Source of the DNA: an uncultured Porphyromonadaceae bacterium
Lineage (GTDB): Bacteria > Bacteroidota > Bacteroidia > Bacteroidales > Muribaculaceae
DNA: 6,826 bases
NCBI GenBank assembly: GCA_900552325.1
Contig: URZG01000121.1
Span: forward strand, 1 to 6,826
Reading direction: 5' to 3'
Positions within the stretch are counted from its first letter, which is position 1. The number at the start of each line of letters is the position of its first letter. The position numbers and the translations under genes are program-made. Positions 1-5,573 of the stretch are shown in pieces. A model generated the notes under the pieces. That model did not search any database and was not told the DNA's origin. It worked only from the letters and a program-made list of their open reading frames with translations.

Positions 1-117
1 TTCAAAATCGATCCCTGACATTTCTCCGGCAACACGGGTTGCCTCCTGATAGAACAGGGGCAGCGCCTCCTCCTCGTTGTAACAAGGAATGACAATTGCG
101 ATTACGGGAAGTGACAT
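1..117 (-). CDS. Family 2 glycosyltransferase, N-terminal fragment (3' end outside window)
   Basis: Only the first 39 codons are present; the gene continues past the left edge. The protein starts MSLPVIAIVIPCYNEEEALP, the first beta strand and nucleotide-sugar-binding loop of GT-A fold family 2 glycosyltransferases (hydrophobic strand, then PCYNEEE). The PCYNEEE-LP-FY form is most like polyprenyl-phosphate glycosyltransferases of the DPM1/GtrB type, which move a sugar from a nucleotide donor to a lipid carrier at the inner membrane and usually carry two C-terminal membrane helices; that part is not visible, so the subfamily is inference. The ATG lies 12 bp after the proS stop codon, so the gene is probably read from the same transcript. 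No Shine-Dalgarno sequence is seen. The family is secure; the acceptor is unknown. Confidence 0.85.
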   Translation of the reverse strand, partial: MSLPVIAIVIPCYNEEEALPLFYQEATRVAGEMSGIDFE

Positions 118-129
118 ACTAAAAATCTA

Positions 130-1611
130 TTAATAGTTACGAGCAAAGATTACGCGCTGTGCCGAGGGCTTTCCGGTAACCATGCACACACCTGGAGTCT
201 TGTCGCCTTCCAAGGGTATGCAACGTATCGTAGCCTTTGCTTCGGCCTTGATTTTCTCCTCGGTTTCAACCGTACCGTCCCAGTGAGCGAGAATAAATCC
301 GCCCTTCTCGATCTCCTTCTTGAACTCTTCGTAAGTGTCGACCTCGCGAGTCATCTCCTCACGATGCTTGAGAGCCTTTTGGTAAATGTTGGTCTGTATC
401 TCCTCAAGCAATGCCTGCACGCGGGCTGCTATGCCTTCCAGCGGCTCAACCTGCTTCTCGAGGGTGTCGCGACGCATCACCTCAACAGTTCCGTTCTCAA
501 TGTCACGCGCACCTATTGCAAGACGCACGGGAACACCCTTGAGCTCATAGTCCGCGAACTTGAATCCGGGACGACGGTTATCGGCATCGTCGTATTTCAC
601 ACGGATTCCGAGAGCCTTGAGTTCCTCTATGATGGGCTGTACCTTTTCGGTAATAGCCTGAAGCTGCTCATCGTTCTTGAAGATAGGCACGATCACCACA
701 TGTATCGGAGCGATGTGAGGAGGTAGCACAAGGCCGTTATCATCGGAATGGCACATGATCATGGCGCCCATCAGACGAGTGGAAACGCCCCACGAAGTAG
801 CCCATACATATTCAGGCTGATTATCCTTGTTGACGAAAGTCACATCAAATGCCTTGGCGAAATTCTGGCCGAGGAAGTGGCTTGTACCGGACTGAAGCGC
901 CTTGCCGTCCTGCATCATGGCCTCGATGGTATAAGTGTCGATAGCACCGGCGAAACGCTCGTTGGCGCTCTTTACGCCGCGTACCACCGGAACGCCGAGA
1001 TATTTTTCAGCGAAAGTAGCATATACCTCCAGCATCTCCCGGGCTTTGGCCTCTGCCTCCTCGCGGGTTGCATGGGCGGTGTGTCCTTCCTGCCAGAGGA
1101 ATTCGGAGGTACGGAGGAACATACGTGTGCGCATCTCCCAGCGCATCACATTGGCCCACTGGTTGCAGAGAATAGGAAGATCGCGATAGGAGGTTATCCA
1201 GTTGCGGTAGGTATTCCAGATAATGGTTTCCGAAGTCGGGCGGATTATGAGTTCCTCCTCAAGCCGTGCCTCGGGATCGACGACAACGCCATTGCCGGCA
1301 GGATCGTTTTTAAGACGGTAGTGGGTAACTACGGCACATTCTTTTGCAAAGCCTTCCACGTGCTCGGCTTCCTTGCAAAGAAAAGATTTGGGAATAAGAA
1401 GCGGGAAATAAGCGTTCTGCACACCGGTTTCCTTGAACATGCCGTCAAGAGTCTGCTGCATGCGTTCCCAGATGGCATAGCCGTAAGGTTTGATGATCAT
1501 GCAGCCGCGCACAGGCGACTGCTCGGCCAGGTCGGCCTTGATTACCAGGTCATTGTACCATTGCGAGTAATTGTCAGCTCGCTTTGTAAGGTCTTTCAGT
1601 TCTTTTGCCAT
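130..1611 (-). CDS. proS: Prolyl-tRNA synthetase, short eukaryote/archaea-like type
   Basis: Class IIa aminoacyl-tRNA synthetase that charges tRNA-Pro with proline in the cytoplasm. In a 493-residue protein: motif 1 region about 44-74 (ends AYFPLLIP), RPTSE proline/ATP loop at 124-128, motif 2 at about 156-180 (MRWEMRTR then FLWQEGHTAH), motif 3 at about 275-298 (GVSTRLMGAMI, Arg279), anticodon-binding domain about 301-410, and a C-terminal domain ending in the conserved Tyr (VIFARNY). There is no editing insertion between motifs 2 and 3, which separates it from the long E. coli-type enzyme. The open frame extends 24 codons upstream to 1683, but that start would overlap the end of the upstream OmpA-like gene and adds non-homologous sequence; MAKELKDLTKRADNYSQWYN at 1611 is the usual N-terminus. 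Of the four zinc-ligand cysteines known in related enzymes, only Cys476 seems to remain. It lies 49 bp after the OmpA-like gene and 12 bp before the glycosyltransferase. Confidence 0.97.
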   Translation of the reverse strand: MAKELKDLTKRADNYSQWYNDLVIKADLAEQSPVRGCMIIKPYGYAIWERMQQTLDGMFKETGVQNAYFPLLIPKSFLCKEAEHVEGFAKECAVVTHYRLKNDPAGNGVVVDPEARLEEELIIRPTSETIIWNTYRNWITSYRDLPILCNQWANVMRWEMRTRMFLRTSEFLWQEGHTAHATREEAEAKAREMLEVYATFAEKYLGVPVVRGVKSANERFAGAIDTYTIEAMMQDGKALQSGTSHFLGQNFAKAFDVTFVNKDNQPEYVWATSWGVSTRLMGAMIMCHSDDNGLVLPPHIAPIHVVIVPIFKNDEQLQAITEKVQPIIEELKALGIRVKYDDADNRRPGFKFADYELKGVPVRLAIGARDIENGTVEVMRRDTLEKQVEPLEGIAARVQALLEEIQTNIYQKALKHREEMTREVDTYEEFKKEIEKGGFILAHWDGTVETEEKIKAEAKATIRCIPLEGDKTPGVCMVTGKPSAQRVIFARNY

Positions 1612-1660
1612 GGCAAAAAACAATGATTTATCGTATTGGTTTTTCGTTAATATCTGAGGA

Positions 1661-2311
1661 TTATTTGGCCCCCTTGGCGTCATTGATGAGCACCGGACCG
1701 GGCACGATAAAAATCTCTACCCTTCGGTTAGCCGCACGTCCGGCCAATGATGTATTCGGTTTCAACGGCTCTGCCGGCCCGAGCGGATACCCCATCAGAC
1801 TCTCGGTCTGCGTGGCATGGGTATCGAAATAGTCATAAAGGGCGAGTACACGTTTTTCTGTCAGGGAATACAGGTAGGGTTCCGAGCCCGTATCATCGGA
1901 ATGAACGGCAAGAATCACCTTGAATTTATCCGGCACACGCAAGTATGGCAGGAAATGCTTGAGCTCGTCGGCTGCCGAACGGGTCAGTACCGTATCGTTC
2001 GGAAGAAAGAGCTTTCCGCAAGGCACAGTCGCCACAACGATCTCACCCTTCCTCATCGTCTCCACCGTGTAACCGAGTTTCTGCAACGCTTTCGCCTCTC
2101 GAAGCATATATTCTTTTATGAAGGCTTTCTGCTTCTGAGGCACTTGCGGGATCATAAGCGTCTCCTCCAACGTGAGATCGGCGAGTTCTTCCTGAATCCG
2201 GTCATCTCCGGCAGTAACATTCTGCGCGCCGATGTTTGGCGCAAAGAAGGACATTACAGCGAAAAACGCCGTTGCCGCCGCCATTATTCTAAATCTGTTG
2301 CCTCCGTTCAT
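1661..2311 (-). CDS. Exported OmpA-like peptidoglycan-binding protein
   Basis: 216 residues. Residues 1-30 form a signal peptide: Arg6 and Arg8, a hydrophobic core at about 9-24, and a likely signal peptidase I site near GAQ-N (29-31). There is no lipobox Cys, so a soluble periplasmic protein is expected. Residues about 35-85 are a charged helical linker. Residues about 88-204 fit an OmpA C-terminal domain: LFLPNDTVLT, then AVHSDDTGS (136-143, in the place of the usual GHTDxxGS), SLTEKR (149-154) and GRAANRRVEI (191-200). Asp139 and Arg154 occupy the positions that contact diaminopimelate in characterised OmpA domains. There is no beta-barrel, so this is a free or partner-bound cell-wall-binding module, not a porin. 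The ATG follows the acidic-protein gene by 20 bp. Alternative start Met10 would lose the positive n-region. Domain secure; cellular role unknown. Confidence 0.88.
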   Translation of the reverse strand: MNGGNRFRIMAAATAFFAVMSFFAPNIGAQNVTAGDDRIQEELADLTLEETLMIPQVPQKQKAFIKEYMLREAKALQKLGYTVETMRKGEIVVATVPCGKLFLPNDTVLTRSAADELKHFLPYLRVPDKFKVILAVHSDDTGSEPYLYSLTEKRVLALYDYFDTHATQTESLMGYPLGPAEPLKPNTSLAGRAANRRVEIFIVPGPVLINDAKGAK

Positions 2312-2331
2312 AAAAATTACGGTGTAGATTG

Positions 2332-2637
2332 TCAGTCAAGAAGAGAATCCTCATATTCAATCTCGGCGGCCACGATAAGGGGCACATCCTCTGGGAGTAC
2401 TTTGGCTTCCTTATCCTTACGTAGCATACGACATACGTAGTCCACCAGCTCCGGCTCGATATCATCATCGTCGTCATCATCATCTTCCAGGTCTACGTCG
2501 AGCATGCCGTTCTCCTCATAGAAATCCCAGATCATATCGACAACGTTGAGAATCTCGTCGGAATCATATTCAGGGCGACCTGCGGCTGCGAGTCTCTCCT
2601 TTATATAGTCTACTACCTTATTTTCATCAAATTCCAT
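2332..2637 (-). CDS. Small acidic hypothetical protein with two internal repeats and an Asp8 linker
   Basis: I do not recognise a named family. The protein has 101 residues, is very acidic and has no signal peptide or membrane segment, so it is presumably cytoplasmic. It is two copies of one unit: residues 8-41 (starting VVDYIKERL) align without gaps to 64-97 (starting LVDYVCRML), offset 56. Identities include Val9/65, Asp10/66, Tyr11/67, Leu16/72 and Val33/89, with many conservative pairs (Ile12/Val68, Asp27/Glu83, Glu28/Asp84, Ile29/Val85, Phe39/Tyr95). Each unit looks like two helices. The units are joined by a linker at 44-63 with eight consecutive Asp (52-59). It sits 37 bp after rimM and 20 bp before the OmpA-like gene in a co-directional run, which supports it being a real gene. 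A binding or adaptor role would be a guess. Confidence 0.8.
   Translation of the reverse strand: MEFDENKVVDYIKERLAAAGRPEYDSDEILNVVDMIWDFYEENGMLDVDLEDDDDDDDDIEPELVDYVCRMLRKDKEAKVLPEDVPLIVAAEIEYEDSLLD
2461..2484 (-). repeat. GAT/GAC trinucleotide tract encoding eight aspartates
   Basis: On the coding (minus) strand, eight consecutive Asp codons read GAT x3, GAC x2, GAT x3. It is an interrupted trinucleotide microsatellite inside the acidic-protein gene. Changes by whole units would lengthen or shorten the acidic linker without breaking the frame. Confidence 0.9.
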
Positions 2638-2674
2638 AATACAGCTGTTATGTTTGAGATTTTGTCAGGCCGGT

Positions 2675-3205
2675 TCAGTCAAGCAGACCATCCGGGAGCG
2701 ACAAAGTGACCAGTTTCTTCTCCGGATTCACTCCGGCTATGAATTCTCCGGCGGCAGGCACCAGAACCTCTTCGCCCGAATCCGTTTCTATTATAAACAA
2801 AAAGTTTGCCGTGGATGATTCGAGCGACACGATTTTTCCGGATAAACGGCCGTCATCGGTTCTGACCCGAAATCCCACAAGATCGTCCACGTAGAAGCCT
2901 TCGCTGAAATCGGGCTCATTTTCATTCCCTAAATCATCCGTCGTGAGATATACCGTTTTGCCAGTCAGGAGTGCGGCATCTTTCTCCGACTCAACTCCCT
3001 CCAGCGTTATCAGATCGCTCTCGGAACTTTTAGGGCGTGAATTCGTGACAAAGAACGGCACCGTCAGGCTGTCCATCATCAGAAAGATACAGCGCACGTC
3101 ATCCCATTCGGGAATGTCGCGGCTGAAAGTTATCACCATCTCGCCATTGACTCCATGTGTCTTTGCGATGCGACCGACGGCTATCAGATCTTCTTCTCTG
3201 ATCAT
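2675..3205 (-). CDS. rimM: Ribosome maturation factor RimM
   Basis: 176 residues, the usual RimM length. It binds ribosomal protein S19 in the 30S head and is needed for 16S rRNA maturation. The N-terminal RimM domain (about 6-92) has the signature VGRIAKTHGVNGEMVI at 10-25 and GKTVYLTTDDL at 82-92. The C-terminal PRC-barrel (about 103-175) has FYVDDLVGFRV at 104-114, the GxI-type turn around 122-127 and VLVPAAGEFI at 147-156. The ATG lies 9 bp after the stop of the DUF4290 gene, so translational coupling is likely. No Shine-Dalgarno sequence is visible. The usual rimM neighbours rpsP, trmD and rplS are absent, as is normal in Bacteroidota. Confidence 0.96.
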   Translation of the reverse strand: MIREEDLIAVGRIAKTHGVNGEMVITFSRDIPEWDDVRCIFLMMDSLTVPFFVTNSRPKSSESDLITLEGVESEKDAALLTGKTVYLTTDDLGNENEPDFSEGFYVDDLVGFRVRTDDGRLSGKIVSLESSTANFLFIIETDSGEEVLVPAAGEFIAGVNPEKKLVTLSLPDGLLD

Positions 3206-3214
3206 ATTCCGGAA

Positions 3215-3805
3215 TCAACGGCGTTTTTTCTTTTTCGACTTCGAAGCGGCCACAGGCGCCGCCTTAAACTCATGCAGATGTATCTCAGCAGGATTCAGCC
3301 TTATCTCGCCTCTTGTCATATCGGCAAGATCCTTGAAAATACGTGCGTCTTCCACCCCGTCGGGGTTTACTGCGAGCATCTGTTTTTTCATCTGGTTGGC
3401 TATAAGCAGCGTAACCTCGTCACGCTCGGGCCCCTCCGGCATCTCACGCACCTTTTCCACCATCTGCTGCACTATTTTGCCATAGTGGCGCATACGCATG
3501 GGCTTCTGGGTATATTCCACCCTTTCAGGCTGAGTGGCAAGCTGATCGCGGGCGATGACATCACACGGGAAATCCACGTCAAGGCGGAAATCCGACATTA
3601 TCATCAGATGATCCCACAGTTTATGGCTGTTGTCGGCCGAGCGCAACTCGGGGAAAAGGTTGGCCATTACTCCGACTATCGCCTGGGCGCAACGTGTACG
3701 TTCCCCACGGTCCTCGATCGAGAGGCAATGGTCTACCATCTTCTGGATGTTGCGGCCATATTCCGGCAGCACAAGGCGACGTTGCTGTGTATTATAAGTC
3801 AACAT
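3215..3805 (-). CDS. DUF4290 family protein
   Basis: 196 residues from the ATG at 3805, starting MLTYNTQQRRLVLPEYGRNI, the usual opening of DUF4290, a Bacteroidota protein of unknown function. The sequence is mostly helical, with repeated YG-(R/K)-I patterns (YGRNIQKMVDHCL near the N-terminus and YGKIVQQMVEKV in the middle), suggesting two related helical halves. The last residues are a basic tail (KSKKKKRR), plausible for nucleic-acid or ribosome contact, though this is inference. The frame extends to a GTG at 3832, but that codon lies in the predicted -7 box of the promoter, so it cannot be the start if the promoter is right. It is first in the minus-strand transcription unit and 9 bp from rimM. 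In other Bacteroidales murA often lies between these two genes; here it does not. Confidence 0.9.
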   Translation of the reverse strand: MLTYNTQQRRLVLPEYGRNIQKMVDHCLSIEDRGERTRCAQAIVGVMANLFPELRSADNSHKLWDHLMIMSDFRLDVDFPCDVIARDQLATQPERVEYTQKPMRMRHYGKIVQQMVEKVREMPEGPERDEVTLLIANQMKKQMLAVNPDGVEDARIFKDLADMTRGEIRLNPAEIHLHEFKAAPVAASKSKKKKRR

Positions 3806-3831
3806 TAGTTTCTTGCATATGAAATATCTCA

Positions 3832-3862
3832 CAAATTTACGCTAAATTTCCCAATTTGCAAA
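3832..3862 (-). promoter_or_regulatory. Bacteroides-type promoter of the DUF4290-rimM-proS unit
   Basis: On the minus strand, a -33 element TTTG (3859-3862) is followed by 19 nt and a perfect -7 element TAAATTTG (3832-3839). This matches the primary sigma consensus of Bacteroides (TTTG, 19-21 nt, TAnnTTTG). Transcription would begin near 3825, giving a leader of about 20 nt before the ATG at 3805. It is the only strong promoter match I found for the six minus-strand genes. Confidence 0.72.
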
Positions 3863-3944
3863 ATCGGAGTCAAACAATCATACGCCGCCGCCACGGCTCA
3901 GCCTATCCAAACAACACCGCTACGAAGAATAAACGTCTCCGATA

Positions 3945-3976
3945 TTTGCCGTTTCCAACGAAAAAACGTAGATTTG
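3945..3976 (+). promoter_or_regulatory. Bacteroides-type promoter of the beta-propeller/kinase-RapZ operon
   Basis: On the plus strand, a -33 element TTTG (3945-3948) is followed by 20 nt and a perfect -7 element TAGATTTG (3969-3976). Initiation is expected near 3983, leaving a leader of about 20 nt before the ATG at 4005. It diverges from the DUF4290 promoter, with about 82 bp between the two -33 elements. That space contains no obvious operator palindrome. Confidence 0.72.
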
Positions 3977-4004
3977 CAGTCCGAACCAATCATACGTCTC
4001 AATC

Positions 4005-5570
4005 ATGTATTTCAAATCCGCAGCCATACTTCTTGCGATGGCCTCCTTTCTCCCCGCCGCCCTCTCAGCTGCAGAGAATCCACCTTCTCCAAAGAAAAAC
4101 ACATCAAATGTGCCTCCGGTGGTTCACAGCCAGGTCGGTGACAGTTCGGCCGGAGTGGAAGGGAGCCTCCGACTGATCAATATCGGGAAACGCCAGCAAT
4201 ATTCGGCGGCTCAGAAATCCTCGTACGATACTGATATTTTCTCCCCGAAATCGGCAACTTTCTCACACGACGGGACATTGTTCTATATCAATTCCCTCGA
4301 AGGGTGCCGCACGGTGGTCTATGACTCCAGCACCCTGAAAAAGAAATATGTAATAGAATACTCCTTCCCGTCAGGCACAGGTGATTTATGGGGGACTCCC
4401 TCCGGATATTATAATTTCACGCATTATAAAGACGGAGCCTCGCGGGCATTTCAGGGGAAGCCGGTGGAAAGCACCTGGAGCCACGGCGGCCGTTATCTGT
4501 GGGTGCCGTTCTACCGCCGCACATTCGATCTAAATGCTCAGGATCCGTCGGCAGTCGCTGTCATTGATACGCGCTCTCACTCAATAGTGAGAGTTCTCGA
4601 AACCGGGCCTCTTCCTAAAATGATAGCCACTTCGCCCGACGGCAACCGTATCGCCGTGACACACTGGGGCGACAATACTGTCGGATTCATAGATATATCC
4701 TCCTCTGAACCGGCCCAATGGCATCATCTGCCACCGGTAACAGTAGGCAACAGACTGCAACTTAATTTCCCTCTGGATAAAGCTGTGAATCGCGACTCCA
4801 ATTCAGGTTACCTGCTGCGCGGCACCGTGTTCACCCCCGACTCGCGCTATCTGCTTGTTTCGGCGATGGGAGGCCCCCTCTCCGTTATAGATGTAGAAAA
4901 CGGGAAGTTCATCGGAATGGTACATAAAATATACGGAGTACGCCACCTCGCAATAAACGACGGCAAGGTATACGGTTCATGCAACACAGCCGGATCCGTC
5001 ATCAAGTTCCCGCTCGACAGTCTGATCTCCGGTGTGGAGCACGCCCGCGCTGCCGGCTCAAAAGACATACATCTCAACGGAAAGATTGAGACTTGTAAGG
5101 TCGGCGGAGGAGCTCGCACTCTTGAAGTCTCACCCGACGGCAAATATCTTTTTGTAGCTTGCAACTCGGGCAACGCAGTATATGCGGTAGATGCCGCCAC
5201 GATGAAAGTCGCCGACAATATCCGGTGTGATTCCTATCCGGTGGGCCTGGCCCTTTCGGGCGATGGCCGAAAGCTTATCGTAACCTCGCAAGGACGTAAG
5301 GGATTCGGGGGAAATGCCGTGAATATATACATGGTGCGTCGTCCCGATCTTCCGTTCGAACCAACGCAAAAACTCACTGTAGAGCCGGATACAATCGGCA
5401 GTGAAAATCTCTTAGAAGGAACCGATGAGAAAACCTCGACGCCTGAAAAAGAGGACAACGGCCTCGGCGAAGATACCATCATAGCCCTGGTTGCAGCCGG
5501 AGCGGGATTGCTTGCCGGAGGAGCCCTGCTTCTGTTTTATCCCAGAAAAAAAGACAACGACAAGTTCTGA
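4005..5570 (+). CDS. Exported YVTN/SMP-30-like beta-propeller with C-terminal membrane anchor
   Basis: 521 residues. A signal peptide covers 1-22 (Lys4, hydrophobic 5-19, cleavage near LSA-AEN). A low-complexity Pro/Ser stretch (24-50) precedes a propeller of about 55-445. Blade motifs of the form S/T-x-DG-x-x-(I/L/Y)-x-V...V-x-x-(I/V)-D recur: FSHDGTLFYIN (86-96), TSPDGNRIAVTHWGDNTVGF (209-228), FTPDSRYLLVSAMGG (276-290), VSPDGKYLFVACNSGNAVYA (375-394) and LSGDGRKLIVTSQGR (417-431). An acidic linker (460-490) leads to one hydrophobic helix (491-512) and a basic tail (RKKDNDKF). The expected topology is propeller in the periplasm and tail in the cytoplasm. YVTN-type propellers serve as binding scaffolds or lactonase-like enzymes, and no catalytic set can be assigned. 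The next gene starts 3 bp after the stop, so the two form an operon. Fold fairly sure; ligand unknown. Confidence 0.87.
   Translation: MYFKSAAILLAMASFLPAALSAAENPPSPKKNTSNVPPVVHSQVGDSSAGVEGSLRLINIGKRQQYSAAQKSSYDTDIFSPKSATFSHDGTLFYINSLEGCRTVVYDSSTLKKKYVIEYSFPSGTGDLWGTPSGYYNFTHYKDGASRAFQGKPVESTWSHGGRYLWVPFYRRTFDLNAQDPSAVAVIDTRSHSIVRVLETGPLPKMIATSPDGNRIAVTHWGDNTVGFIDISSSEPAQWHHLPPVTVGNRLQLNFPLDKAVNRDSNSGYLLRGTVFTPDSRYLLVSAMGGPLSVIDVENGKFIGMVHKIYGVRHLAINDGKVYGSCNTAGSVIKFPLDSLISGVEHARAAGSKDIHLNGKIETCKVGGGARTLEVSPDGKYLFVACNSGNAVYAVDAATMKVADNIRCDSYPVGLALSGDGRKLIVTSQGRKGFGGNAVNIYMVRRPDLPFEPTQKLTVEPDTIGSENLLEGTDEKTSTPEKEDNGLGEDTIIALVAAGAGLLAGGALLLFYPRKKDNDKF
4574..4593. repeat. Perfect 8-bp inverted repeat inside the propeller gene
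   Basis: Arms CTCTCACT (4574-4581) and AGTGAGAG (4586-4593) flank a 4-nt CAAT loop, within codons for RSHSIVRV. There is no T-tract after it, so it is not a terminator. It may be chance. Confidence 0.5.
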
Positions 5571-5573
5571 AAA

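Noticed and set aside
283..726. 147-codon plus-strand open frame
   Set aside because: Antisense to the anticodon-binding and C-terminal part of proS, with no recognisable protein features.
748..1626. 292-codon open frame on the plus strand
   Set aside because: Entirely antisense to proS apart from a few bases, whose protein motifs are unmistakable. The translation has no recognisable domain and is a reading-frame shadow.
1612..1683. 24-codon upstream extension of proS
   Set aside because: It would overlap the end of the OmpA-like gene and adds residues absent from the family. The ATG at 1611 gives the normal N-terminus.
1817..2440. 207-codon plus-strand open frame
   Set aside because: Antisense to the OmpA-like gene and part of the acidic-protein gene, both of which have better support.
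2289..2483. 64-codon minus-strand frame beginning MMMTTMM
   Set aside because: It arises from reading the GAT repeat out of frame as ATG codons. It overlaps the acidic-protein gene and resembles no protein.
3155..3808. 217-codon plus-strand open frame
   Set aside because: Antisense to the DUF4290 gene and the start of rimM. Its composition is not protein-like.
3806..3832. GTG start adding nine residues to the DUF4290 protein
   Set aside because: The GTG falls inside the predicted -7 promoter box and the family begins at the internal Met.
5475..5570. Propeller C-terminus as a protein-sorting signal (LPXTG, PEP-CTERM or GlyGly-CTERM)
   Set aside because: It has a helix followed by basic residues and a Gly-rich start, but no defining motif of any of these signals. 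A simple membrane anchor explains it.
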